The notes under the pieces were generated by a model, which made no database searches, had not been told where the DNA came from, and saw nothing but the letters and a program-made list of their open reading frames with translations. The position numbers and the translations under genes were made by a program. Shown one piece after another: positions 46,685 through 54,737 of a stretch of 64,000 bases of DNA. The stretch spans positions 992,001 through 1,056,000 of the forward strand of contig NZ_JAEVYN010000001.1 of NCBI RefSeq assembly GCF_016807185.1, given 5' to 3'. This DNA comes from Leptolyngbya sp. Cla-17. GTDB lineage: Bacteria; Cyanobacteriota; Cyanobacteriia; Leptolyngbyales; Leptolyngbyaceae. Each line of letters opens with the position of its first letter. Position 1 is the stretch's first letter.

Positions 46685-47329
46685 TCATTTCACAACTTTC
46701 ACTTCAATTCCCAAATTGACCTTCTTAAAAAGCTCTTCAATATCTTTGTTGTACATACGGATGCAGCCGTGAGATGCTGCTGTGCCGACAGATTTGGGAT
46801 TATCGGTGCCGTGGAAGCCAATCCAGTTTTTTCCATTACTCCAAAACCCAATCCAATAACGCCCTAGGGGGTTCTCTGGATCGCCACCTGGAATAACAAT
46901 TCCTTTTTTGAGGGGATGAATCCAAGCGGGATCGCGAAACATCTGTTTTACCTGAAAAGTGCCTTTAGGAGTTTCCCAACCCGCACGACCCACCGCGATC
47001 GGGTAGCTTTTGACAACTGCGCTGCCTCGATACAGGGTTACACGACGAAGGCTTAGCTTGATCTCTAGACGCAGCGGTTGATCCTGATTTGGTTTTTGAA
47101 ACGGCTCTTGAATGTATAACGGTTTCAGTTCTGGGTTGGTCGGAGGCAACTCAGGCTCTAAATCTCGCGGTGGAATGGTCGAAGGCGCATCAAAGGGAGA
47201 ATTGGGAAGGGCGATCGCATCACCTGATTGAACGGGGGGGAGGGCAGCAAAAGTGACTTGAGGCAGCGACACTAGACCCACTATGCCGATTGTCGCAATA
47301 TCCCCTATGAATTTAGACAAACGGTGCAT
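46685..47329 (-). CDS. L,D-transpeptidase (YkuD family)
   Basis: 214 residues with an N-terminal signal sequence (IATIGIVGLVSLPQVTFAAL). The YkuD catalytic motif is IGFHGTDNPKSVGTAASHGC then IRMYNKD, with His and Cys in the expected HX14-17SHGCIRM spacing. Pro-rich residues 45-75 form a linker. It acts on peptidoglycan in the periplasm, making 3-3 cross-links or attaching proteins. It is convergent with the hydrolase gene. Confidence 0.92.
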   Translation of the reverse strand: MHRLSKFIGDIATIGIVGLVSLPQVTFAALPPVQSGDAIALPNSPFDAPSTIPPRDLEPELPPTNPELKPLYIQEPFQKPNQDQPLRLEIKLSLRRVTLYRGSAVVKSYPIAVGRAGWETPKGTFQVKQMFRDPAWIHPLKKGIVIPGGDPENPLGRYWIGFWSNGKNWIGFHGTDNPKSVGTAASHGCIRMYNKDIEELFKKVNLGIEVKVVK

Positions 47330-47409
47330 GGTCAGAAGCCATAAATCTTAAACAACCTATTTTCATCATATTCGAGTTACTTCAAACGTGGCTTCAACCC
47401 ATAGTGGCT

Positions 47410-48075
47410 CTACCGATTTCGCCGCAGTTTTAGCCCCAACCCTAAGAGCGCGATCGCCAAAGCACTACCTGCCACCTCAGATGGTTCGGGTACGCTCTCG
47501 CAGCGCTCAGAACAGGGTGGAGGCGTGGGTGCAGGTGGAGGCGTGGGTGCAGGTGGAGGCGGCAGTTGCTTCAATTTATAGGATACTGAGCCAACCAATC
47601 CTTGTTTGGTTATAGGATTTGGATAAGTCTCAAACCCAATGTAAAAGCTCTTGCCCAGAATTGAGAAGCTGATATCTGAGGTGGGCGGAATAACAACCAG
47701 GCTTAAACCTACAAGAGCATTATTTCGAAAGTAAACTGCTGGGAAGCCAAATTCATAATCTAGATCTTGCTTTTCTGAGTACGCTTTGCCTAGAAAATTG
47801 AATAAAACCGATAGTTTGTTTTGCTGCACTGTTGCACAAGTGAAAGCGGGGTCATCTTGGCAGGGTTGCAGTGGGTTTGAGCTATCGTAGCTGAAGCTGC
47901 CTTGATAGATGCCCTTGTAATTTCCTTGAGCTATATCAACGGTCATGTCGTAGGTTAAAGTGACCGCTTGTGCCGGTTTAGGGGTCAGATACCAAAGAGG
48001 GATTGCTCCTACCGCGATCGCACCCGCCGCTTTCAATCCTGTGAATATGGGTTTTGCTAACACAGAATGCCTCAC
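47410..48075 (-). CDS. PEP-CTERM sorting domain protein
   Basis: 221 residues with a signal peptide (AAGAIAVGAIPLWYL). The C-terminus ends VPEPSEVAGSALAIALLGLG followed by a basic tail (LKLRRNR), the PEP-CTERM sorting signal: Pro-Glu-Pro motif, membrane helix, positive end. Such proteins are cleaved and handled by exosortase, usually with exopolysaccharide. A Pro-Ala-Thr repeat (PPPAPTPPPAPT) precedes the signal, and four cysteines suggest disulfides. The middle domain is not recognised. Confidence 0.88.
   Translation of the reverse strand: MRHSVLAKPIFTGLKAAGAIAVGAIPLWYLTPKPAQAVTLTYDMTVDIAQGNYKGIYQGSFSYDSSNPLQPCQDDPAFTCATVQQNKLSVLFNFLGKAYSEKQDLDYEFGFPAVYFRNNALVGLSLVVIPPTSDISFSILGKSFYIGFETYPNPITKQGLVGSVSYKLKQLPPPPAPTPPPAPTPPPCSERCESVPEPSEVAGSALAIALLGLGLKLRRNR
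47516..47564. repeat. 18-bp tandem repeat in the PEP-CTERM gene
   Basis: GGTGGAGGCGTGGGTGCA (plus strand) is repeated two and a half times, encoding the PPPAPT hexamer on the minus strand. Perfect repeats of this kind often vary in number between strains. Confidence 0.85.
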
Positions 48076-49071
48076 AAGAAATCAAACTTTAGAGAGGAAC
48101 GCTAAGGAGTTTTGTAAAAACCTTAGTCAAATCTCGGCTAGTAGCAGACTCATAAAACTGAACTCACTAAAGCAGACGCACAACAAGCAGAGTTTGTTTC
48201 TGATGGCTATTTGTTTTTAGCTAACTATTTATCCCTCATATGTCACTCTAGTTAAAGTAAAATCCAGGCAAAACGCTGAAAGTCTTTCACCGACTGCTGT
48301 CTGGTATATACGCTTCATTGTCAAATGTTTTGAAATATCGGAAATAAGCTGCGTATGCTAAGACTCAAGCCGTATAGAAGCTTCAGCATTTTTGATTAAA
48401 TTTGCTTTTCCGAAAGTGATTCAAGAGGGTTATAGCAACGGACGGAAGACTTAGGACAAGGGTCAATTCACAAAGCTCACGGGTGTTGATGTTCATCACC
48501 AATCTGTCCTAACACACCCGGCGACAGCTATACCTGCTAGGACTAATAGTTTTATTCAAAGAATTGAAAATTGAAATCGGGCGATCACAACCTAAAAAGA
48601 CATCAGCAGTTGTCACACTGTTTCAAAAAACTTGTCAAGCTGGTTTTTTGATTTCCTAATGCAGATTAGCTAAATCGCAAGGTCACTGCCCAGTAATCCT
48701 ACGGAGGCTTTATTAAAGCTTCATGAAAATATATTTTAGGATTCGAAAAATTAGCAGTTTTGCCTCCCTCAAGCAAAATTCAGCCAACACATTTCCGAAA
48801 TTCCACCGTTCCCGCTGTATTTGTATTACGATGCTACTTTTGTAGTGCGGCAATTCTGTCAACTTGATTGCAAAGTTGGACAATATTTTCAAGAGTAAAT
48901 TTTTGCCTGCAAGCAAGTTTACTCAATAGGCATTCATACAGCGTCTGAATCGGATATCAAACGCTGTGCCGTAAATTGCAATGAAAATTACTGAAGGCTC
49001 ACTGAGTTAACTAGAAGTATTGCGCGGGAAAACTGGCTGCATAGAGTCAGGATTTGTTCGAGGGAGGCGTT
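48076..49071. other. 1-kb spacer carrying MITE copy 2
   Basis: Nearly 1000 bases with no gene. It contains the 98-base MITE at 48433-48530. A 67-codon minus frame at 48713-48916 has random composition and is not called. GGGAGG just before the ABC gene is its ribosome binding site. The rest is AT-rich. Confidence 0.5.
48433..48530. mobile_element. 98-bp MITE with TA target duplication, copy 2
   Basis: The exact reverse complement of the element at 4327-4424, all 98 positions identical, flanked by TA at 48431-48432 and 48531-48532. It is inserted in a spacer and breaks no gene. Perfect identity between copies 44 kb apart implies recent mobility. Confidence 0.92.
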
Positions 49072-50889
49072 ATGGCAAAGTTTCGAGATGTCATTTTTTA
49101 TTACCGTAATTACTGGCTGATATCGCTTTTCAGCGTTGTAGCAATCAGTCTATTTGAGATGATTGATTTATTTGTGCCTTATGCGATTGGGCAAATTTTG
49201 AATGTATTGTCTAATCAACCGCTCGATCGCCCGGTGCAAGGAATCGTGGCGATCGCGGCAAATCTCTCAGGGCAACCGCAGAATCAGGCGTTGTCTTTGG
49301 TTATTTTGGTGGTGCTGATTGGCATTGTATCGGTTGGGCGTGCCCCCATTCAGCCTTGGCTAGGTGCCTGGTTTAACTGGGATACTGCATTTCGGGCACG
49401 GCGAGACTATACCCGAAAATCCCTAGAGAAAATTCTGACACTACCCCTAGAATTTTATGATGAAAACAATCCAGGACGAATTGCTTCGCGAGTGGCAAAG
49501 GGCATAGCGAATCACACCTGGACTTATCCAGAGATCACGGGACAGCTAATCCCTAAGCTATTTCGCGTGGTGGGTATTTCTGTGGTGATTTGGTTGATTG
49601 ACTGGAAAATCGCGCTGCTGGTACTGGTTTCTTTTGTAGGGATTATTAGCTTCAGTGCGTTTGGCTTAAAAAGCCTAGCCGATCAAGAAGAAAGGCTGGA
49701 CAAATATACAGAGGACACGGACAGCCGCACTTCTGAGATTATTACCAACATCAAGACCGTGAAAGCCTTTGCTACAGAATCTGAAGAGCTAAAACGGCAG
49801 CAGCAACGAATCGATCGCGAATTCAAGGTGTTGAATTACCGAATTCACAAAGGCTATGTGATTTTGGGAACCTACGAACGCACTATTGTCCAAACCTGTG
49901 TGTTTTTAGTACTGGTGTTTACTTTGTGGGCAGCCGTTCAAAATCAGATTTCGATCGGGCATTTCATTACCGTTTTGACGGTTTCCAGCATGGCATATGC
50001 CGAAGTGGAACCCATTAGTCAACTGGCAGAGATATTTGCCCGTCGCTATGCTTCGATGATTCGGTTTCATGAGTTTATGCAGATCCCGCCAGGAAAGGAT
50101 GCTGGCAATTTGGTGGTTGATCCCGCATCTGCCCCAATTTATGGCTTTACGGGCAAAGTGGAATTTTCTCATCTTGCGTTTAGCTACAATCCAGGTCGGC
50201 CGGTGCTGCAAGATATCAACCTGCTGGTGGAGCCATATCAAACGGTGGCATTGGTGGGGCGATCGGGGTCTGGCAAATCCACTTTGGTCAAGCTGCTGTT
50301 TCGCTATTTTGAACCGGAGAGGGGTGCCATTTTAATAGATGGGGAAGATGTCCGACGACTGGATATTACGGCGTATCGCAAACGACTGGCGATCGTCCAC
50401 CAGGAAGTAGACATCTTCAACGGCACATTGATGGAAAACCTCACCTATGGCAATCCTCACGCAACAGTGGCGGAGGTGAAGGAAGCCTGCCGCATTGCTC
50501 AAGCAGATGATTTTATTCGTCAAATGCCTAGAGGCTATGACACCACGGTAGGGGAGCGAGGCGTGCGCCTATCGGGTGGACAGCGGCAGCGGGTGGGCAT
50601 TGCCCGCGCCTTGATTATGAACCCGGATGTGCTGGTGTTTGATGAGGCAACTTCTAGTTTGGATTACGAGTCGGAGCGATCGATCCAATTGGCAATGCGA
50701 TCGCTGCTGGGCACCCGGACTTTAATTATCATTGCTCACCGCCTTAGCACGGTGCGGGAAGCTGACAAAATCGTGGTGTTGGAACATGGGCGGATTGTGG
50801 AAGTGGGTAGCCATGACCAACTGCTAAATCACGGCGGCATTTATCAACGATTACACTCGCTTCAAGAAACGGGAGAATTGTTGGCGTAG
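49072..50889 (+). CDS. ABC transporter, fused membrane and ATPase domains
   Basis: 605 residues from the ATG preceded by GGGAGG; a TTG six codons upstream is rejected. Residues about 10-330 form the six-helix exporter domain (with ISLFEMIDLFVPYAIGQILN). The nucleotide-binding domain has Walker A ALVGRSGSGKSTLVKLLFRY, the signature VRLSGGQRQRVGIARALIMN, Walker B VLVFDEATSSLD and the H-loop IIIAHRLSTV. It is a half-size exporter that would work as a dimer, of the lipid/peptide (MsbA-like) type. The substrate is unknown. Confidence 0.92.
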   Translation: MAKFRDVIFYYRNYWLISLFSVVAISLFEMIDLFVPYAIGQILNVLSNQPLDRPVQGIVAIAANLSGQPQNQALSLVILVVLIGIVSVGRAPIQPWLGAWFNWDTAFRARRDYTRKSLEKILTLPLEFYDENNPGRIASRVAKGIANHTWTYPEITGQLIPKLFRVVGISVVIWLIDWKIALLVLVSFVGIISFSAFGLKSLADQEERLDKYTEDTDSRTSEIITNIKTVKAFATESEELKRQQQRIDREFKVLNYRIHKGYVILGTYERTIVQTCVFLVLVFTLWAAVQNQISIGHFITVLTVSSMAYAEVEPISQLAEIFARRYASMIRFHEFMQIPPGKDAGNLVVDPASAPIYGFTGKVEFSHLAFSYNPGRPVLQDINLLVEPYQTVALVGRSGSGKSTLVKLLFRYFEPERGAILIDGEDVRRLDITAYRKRLAIVHQEVDIFNGTLMENLTYGNPHATVAEVKEACRIAQADDFIRQMPRGYDTTVGERGVRLSGGQRQRVGIARALIMNPDVLVFDEATSSLDYESERSIQLAMRSLLGTRTLIIIAHRLSTVREADKIVVLEHGRIVEVGSHDQLLNHGGIYQRLHSLQETGELLA

Positions 50890-51085
50890 GTGCTTGCAAT
50901 ACAGAGATGCTTAACACACTCTTGTATTTTAAGAATAGAAAGGAGAGGCCCGGACGCACCCAAGCTCGTAGCATGGATTCAAGTTCCTGACCTCCAGGAT
51001 CGAAGACCAAGCCTTGAATTCTGATAAGTTTTGCCTCACTCTTTGCTCTATAAATAGTATCTACGCGATCGCACCCCACACTCCT

Positions 51086-51700
51086 ATGTCAACGATTGCT
51101 CTTTTTGGAACCAGTGCTGACCCGCCCACTCTTGGGCACCAGGCAATTTTGGCATGGTTGTCTTACCGCTTTGATGGCGTAGCGGTGTGGGCATCTGATA
51201 ATCCCCTTAAGACGCATCAAACCCCTTTGGCTCATCGTCTGGAAATGCTAAAGCTGCTGATTCAGGATCTCCAGCGATCCCGTCCCAATGTGCAGTTTTG
51301 CCCAGACTTAAGCCAGCCACGCACGATTCATACTTTAGAGATTGCCAAACGGCGCTGGAGTACTGTTAATTTTACGTTCGTGGTGGGTTCCGATCTGGTA
51401 GCCCAATTGCCGAACTGGTATCAGATTGAGGATTTATTACGAGAAGTGAACCTGCTCGTCGTGCCAAGACCGGGCTATCCTTTGAGTGAGGCAGCTTTGG
51501 AGGTATTGAAGCAGCGCGGCGCAAGGGTGGCTATCGCTGACCTGATGGGTCCCGATACTTCATCTACTGCCTACCGTAACCATAAAGATACCGACGGACT
51601 CACCGCTTCTATCGAAGATTACATTCGCCGAGAGCACCTATACGAATGCCAGGACGCGTCCCCAGAAAAACAAATCCAGTGGCAGATAGCCCAAGGCTAG
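51086..51700 (+). CDS. nadD: Nicotinate-nucleotide adenylyltransferase
   Basis: 204 residues from the ATG; an upstream TTG-type extension is unlikely. The nucleotidyltransferase motif is IALFGTSADPPTLGHQAIL, where TLGH replaces HxGH. The middle has FTFVVGSDLVAQLPNWY and LLVVPRPGYPL. The C-terminal motif is DTSSTAYRNH (ISSTxxR type). It adenylates nicotinate mononucleotide in NAD synthesis. It overlaps the following Nudix gene, with which it shares an NAD theme, so an operon is likely. Confidence 0.85.
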   Translation: MSTIALFGTSADPPTLGHQAILAWLSYRFDGVAVWASDNPLKTHQTPLAHRLEMLKLLIQDLQRSRPNVQFCPDLSQPRTIHTLEIAKRRWSTVNFTFVVGSDLVAQLPNWYQIEDLLREVNLLVVPRPGYPLSEAALEVLKQRGARVAIADLMGPDTSSTAYRNHKDTDGLTASIEDYIRREHLYECQDASPEKQIQWQIAQG

Positions 51701-52392
51701 CCGACTTCAAAGTAGGAGTCGATAATGTGATCTTTTCCGTAGACACTGAGCAAAATCGCTTGCTCGTGCTACTAGTGATGCGTGATGAACCGCCTTTTTT
51801 GGATCAGTGGAGCCTGCCAGGAACGCTTGTGCAGCAAGGTGAATCGTTAGAAGATGCGGCCTATCGCATTCTGGCAGAAAAAATTCGCGCCAATAATCTC
51901 TATTTAGAGCAGCTTTACACCTTTGGCGGACCGCAACGTGACCCGCGTGAATCAGCAGACAGCTATGGCGATCGCTATTTAGCGGTGAGCTATTTTGCCC
52001 TGGTGCGCTTCGCAGAGGCCGAACTAATTGCCGATGGGGTAAGCGGCATTGCTTGGTATCCCTTGAGCCAAGTACCATCCCTCGCTTTTGACCATAATCA
52101 GGTGTTGGAATATGGTCATCGTCGTTTGCGAAATAAGCTGGAATATAGCCCCGTTGCCTTTGAAGTACTGCCAGAGCTTTTCACCCTCAGCGATCTCTAT
52201 CAGCTTTACACCACCGTGTTAGGCGAAAACTTTTCGGATTATTCCAACTTTCGATCGCGCCTGCTGAAACTGGGTTTCTTAGCCGATACGAGGGTCAAAG
52301 TCTCTCGTGGAGCCGGACGACCCGCCAGCCTCTATCGCTTTGATGCCGAAGCGTTTGCACCACTCAAGGATAAGGCGTTGGTGTTTATTTAG
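51646..52392 (+). CDS. NrtR-like Nudix transcriptional regulator
   Basis: 248 residues. The N-terminal Nudix domain (VIFSVDTEQNRLLVLLVMRD, then QWSLPGTLVQQGESLEDAAY) has a degenerate Nudix box: the REUxEE helix reads RILAEK, so catalysis is doubtful. The C-terminal winged helix (FTLSDLYQLYTTVLGENFSD, FRSRLLKLGFLAD, GRPASLYRFD) is that of NrtR-family repressors of NAD genes, which sense ADP-ribose. It overlaps the end of nadD by 55 bases with the ATG, or 22 with a GTG at 51679. Confidence 0.82.
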   Translation: MPGRVPRKTNPVADSPRLADFKVGVDNVIFSVDTEQNRLLVLLVMRDEPPFLDQWSLPGTLVQQGESLEDAAYRILAEKIRANNLYLEQLYTFGGPQRDPRESADSYGDRYLAVSYFALVRFAEAELIADGVSGIAWYPLSQVPSLAFDHNQVLEYGHRRLRNKLEYSPVAFEVLPELFTLSDLYQLYTTVLGENFSDYSNFRSRLLKLGFLADTRVKVSRGAGRPASLYRFDAEAFAPLKDKALVFI

Positions 52393-52430
52393 AGAATAGT
52401 TATTAGTCATTGGTCATTGGAGATCAATTT

Positions 52431-53315
52431 ATGCGATTCAAGCGAACGAAAACAAAAGTAAGCTTTCAAAGTGAAGCGGATTTGGAAGACTTTGTTTGGA
52501 TTCATCTAGAGCAATTATTTGGTTTTAAAGCGTTCAAACGCCAGTCTATGATAGCAGGTGAAATTTGCGATATTTTAGCTATCGTGCCTTCTAAAAAGTT
52601 AGTCGTTTTAGAGCTTAAAAATCAAGCTGATCGCTATATTGTTCAACAACTAACTCGATATTATGACAACTTAATCAGTCAAAAACCTTTTTCGTCAGAA
52701 ATAGATTATGAAATTCCAGTTCGGCTCATTGCTGTAGCACCTACCTTTCACCGACACAACTTAATTGACCAAAAATATAATCAACTAGAAATCGAATTTT
52801 TGACTGCTAAAATTTCCGACCACAATGATAAAAATTACTTTCAAATTCATGACTTAGAGGGGAACCTTAAAGCAGAAATTGATTTGTATACACCTAAAAC
52901 TGATTCGTCTGACGCTAATTCAATAGAAGATATAGACGAACGAGCTATTCGGGAAGAGAAGGTTAACAAGACTCTCTATCATTATGTCCGTGTTCGCTAT
53001 GCTCACAAACTTGGCTTATCTGATGTCAGCCCAGAAGAACTAGCGGCGAGTCGGTTAAAATATCCTGATAAAGGATCGAAGCTTTTTAAGATTCAGATTA
53101 ATCAGATTACTCCGAGTGGACATACTAAATTTGTCTCTGTACGAGTTCCCTCCAGTATTGGAGTCAGTGAATTTTTACGATGGGTAAGAAAAAATATTCC
53201 AACCGCTACAGGCGTGAAAAGTTCTGGACCTACATGGATAGGCGGTTTTCAAGGCGATAATTCTCAAAAAGAAACTGCTGAACTATCAAGCGATGAAGAG
53301 AAAGCTAACGATTAA
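52431..53315 (+). CDS. NucS-like PD-(D/E)XK nuclease domain protein
   Basis: 294 residues from the ATG preceded by GGAG eight bases upstream. Residues about 12-90 form a PD-(D/E)XK nuclease of the NucS/RecB type: Glu in SEADLEDFVW, Asp47 in GEICDILAIV, Glu61-Leu-Lys63 in LVVLELKNQADRYIVQQL, and the QxxxY-type motif QQLTRYY. The region from about 165 is charged, and the end is acidic (SSDEEKAND). The coding is AT-richer than its neighbours. The role, whether DNA repair or defence, is not shown. A degraded nucleotidyltransferase fragment follows. Confidence 0.75.
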   Translation: MRFKRTKTKVSFQSEADLEDFVWIHLEQLFGFKAFKRQSMIAGEICDILAIVPSKKLVVLELKNQADRYIVQQLTRYYDNLISQKPFSSEIDYEIPVRLIAVAPTFHRHNLIDQKYNQLEIEFLTAKISDHNDKNYFQIHDLEGNLKAEIDLYTPKTDSSDANSIEDIDERAIREEKVNKTLYHYVRVRYAHKLGLSDVSPEELAASRLKYPDKGSKLFKIQINQITPSGHTKFVSVRVPSSIGVSEFLRWVRKNIPTATGVKSSGPTWIGGFQGDNSQKETAELSSDEEKAND

Positions 53316-53336
53316 ATTAACGGGTTTTATTTACTT

Positions 53337-53438
53337 AATTCAAAAGGTTTATTAGATCGGATTGGGCTAATTCAAGACATTGAAGATTTATTAGGACGTA
53401 AGTGGATATTTCGTTTTGCGATCGCGTTAATTAGTTAA
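53337..53438 (+). pseudogene. Nucleotidyltransferase (MNT-type) remnant
   Basis: The frame gives NSKGLLDRIGLIQDIEDLLG then RK, which matches the C-terminal part of the minimal nucleotidyltransferase domain (pattern LLDLIGLxQDLEDLLGRKVDVV). After GRK the frame is shifted by one base: the next frame continues VDISFCDRVN. No start or catalytic GSRARG motif remains. MNT proteins are often antitoxins of HEPN toxins, so this is probably debris of a lost HEPN/MNT pair. Confidence 0.6.
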
Positions 53439-53454
53439 AGGCAATGATGGAGCA

Positions 53455-53592
53455 ATGCTATCAATTTTAGACTGGGGATGGAGAATGGACATTCATCTGC
53501 GATCGCTCCGCCCCGTGCCCTATTCCCTGGAAAATGTCTTTATTAGTGTGGTGCAACGCACCGAACAAGGAACTGCCCAGGCAGCAACGTAA
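53455..53592 (+). other. 45-codon open frame, possible ABC-ATPase tail
   Basis: An ATG frame with PYSLENVFISVVQRTEQGTA near its end. PxLENVFI is the kind of sequence found at the C-terminus of ABC-2 type ATPases, so this may be a stray 3' fragment. No ribosome binding site is evident. The rest of the spacer, to 53731, shows nothing. Confidence 0.3.
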
Positions 53593-53731
53593 GTTTTGAG
53601 TGAATGCATCAGCTCTCATTCATGAAGCGAATCGTTTCTCAATGCATTAAAGAACTGTTGGGAAATAAGGGATAACACATCGTCGTATCCCGGAATGGCG
53701 CAGTATTTTGGCGAAGGACATCTGAACACTA

Positions 53732-54220
53732 TCAAAAGGGCTTGATCTTGGATTCAGCGATCGCCCAATCTAATGCCATTCTGACTCCGGCAAATAGCAC
53801 TAAACTTTCTAGCATCACAGCAAGTAATGGCAAGGGGGCAACTCCGCTTTGCCAGCCTATATCAAGCTGTGCCAATCCACGCACTAAGCCGAAGGCGGCA
53901 ACAGCTCCTGATTTAAGGTGAACGTTTTGATCATGGCGAATCACATAGCGATAGGTGACGGCAAACAAAAAGCCCGACAGAACAGCAATGGCTCCACTGA
54001 CTGCAAGGGTTACCCCAATACTGTCAGGATGCAGCGCCAATGAGTTCGTTGGAGCCAAGGACCACCTGCTATTAATCAGTGTGAACAGTGTGAACAGCAT
54101 TCCGGCTGCGATCGCGCCGATGCCACCCGCTCTTAGTGATTCCCATCGCTCTATCCAACTAAGACGCGATCCTTCAATTTCCTGCTTGTTTTCTCGGACT
54201 GCTTCATTCACCTCAATCAT
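53732..54220 (-). CDS. Conserved membrane protein
   Basis: 162 residues from an ATG with GGGAG upstream; an ATG 39 bases further out is the alternative. Four hydrophobic segments are visible: GIGAIAAGMLFTLFTLI, IGVTLAVSGAIAVLSGFLFA, HLKSGAVAAFGLVRGLAQL and LPLLAVMLESLVLFAGVRMA. It lies about 140 bases from the divergent petN gene. It resembles uncharacterised cyanobacterial membrane proteins. Function unknown. Confidence 0.72.
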   Translation of the reverse strand: MIEVNEAVRENKQEIEGSRLSWIERWESLRAGGIGAIAAGMLFTLFTLINSRWSLAPTNSLALHPDSIGVTLAVSGAIAVLSGFLFAVTYRYVIRHDQNVHLKSGAVAAFGLVRGLAQLDIGWQSGVAPLPLLAVMLESLVLFAGVRMALDWAIAESKIKPF

Positions 54221-54359
54221 TTTATTGCTCCCGTCCCACTGTTCTTTTCTATCCTTCAATTAATCTACGTTTGTGCGTGATGTTTTGCTGCACTGCGATT
54301 CCCACTTTGGACTATGATCAGTTTTGAAGATGTTTTGTAACAGTGTTTCACAGATTCCT

Positions 54360-54450
54360 ATGGATATTTTGAGCTTGGGCTGGGTTGGTCTTTTGGTTGT
54401 CTTCACTTTTTCGATTTCGTTGGTTGTTTGGGCACGCAACGGGTTTTGAA
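54360..54450 (+). pseudogene. petN: Cytochrome b6f subunit PetN, apparent one-base frameshift
   Basis: The ATG frame reads MDILSLGWVGLLVVFTFSIS, which is the first 20 residues of PetN. The usual ending (LVVWARNGF, stop) is present but one base out of register, because TTT stands where TT would keep the frame (54420-54422). As given, translation continues FGCLGTQRVLK and stops at 54457. PetN is a 29-residue membrane subunit needed for cytochrome b6f assembly, so either this is a base-call error at the T run or the functional copy lies elsewhere. Confidence 0.8.
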
Positions 54451-54528
54451 GTGACTTTGTAGTGTGATTAAGCCTAAATAGGCAGAAGCCTGAGTTTTTT
54501 GGTCTAAGAACAACTCTTCAATACAACT

Positions 54529-54687
54529 GTGGAATATCCTGTTTTTAGCGTTCTGATTTTAGCAGCGTTTGGATTGTTGATAGCTGTCAGTGGTGGCGTA
54601 GCCTATCTGACTCTGGCAGAATGGCGCGATCTCCGCCGACGCGACGCCGAAGAACGTGCTAATCGACCTGCTCGCCGCAAAGGTTAG
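54529..54687 (+). CDS. Small single-pass membrane protein, 52 residues
   Basis: From a GTG: EYPVFSVLILAAFGLLIAVS is a membrane helix, then VAYLTLAEWRDLRRRDAEER and a basic tail. The positive-charge pattern predicts a cytoplasmic C-terminus. Similar small proteins occur in cyanobacteria, but I know no function. It lies between petN and sat, with sat 50 bases downstream. Confidence 0.65.
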   Translation: MEYPVFSVLILAAFGLLIAVSGGVAYLTLAEWRDLRRRDAEERANRPARRKG

Positions 54688-54737
54688 TTTCATTTCTAAC
54701 CACTTAGTTTCCAATCCCTCATTTCTAGCCCCTCATC

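Noticed and set aside
48713..48916. 67-codon minus-strand frame in the spacer before the ABC exporter.
   Set aside because: AT-driven composition, no start signal, no recognisable domain.
50890..51085. GC-rich stretch before nadD, considered as a tRNA or small RNA.
   Set aside because: No T-loop consensus or cloverleaf; only a spacer as far as I can see.
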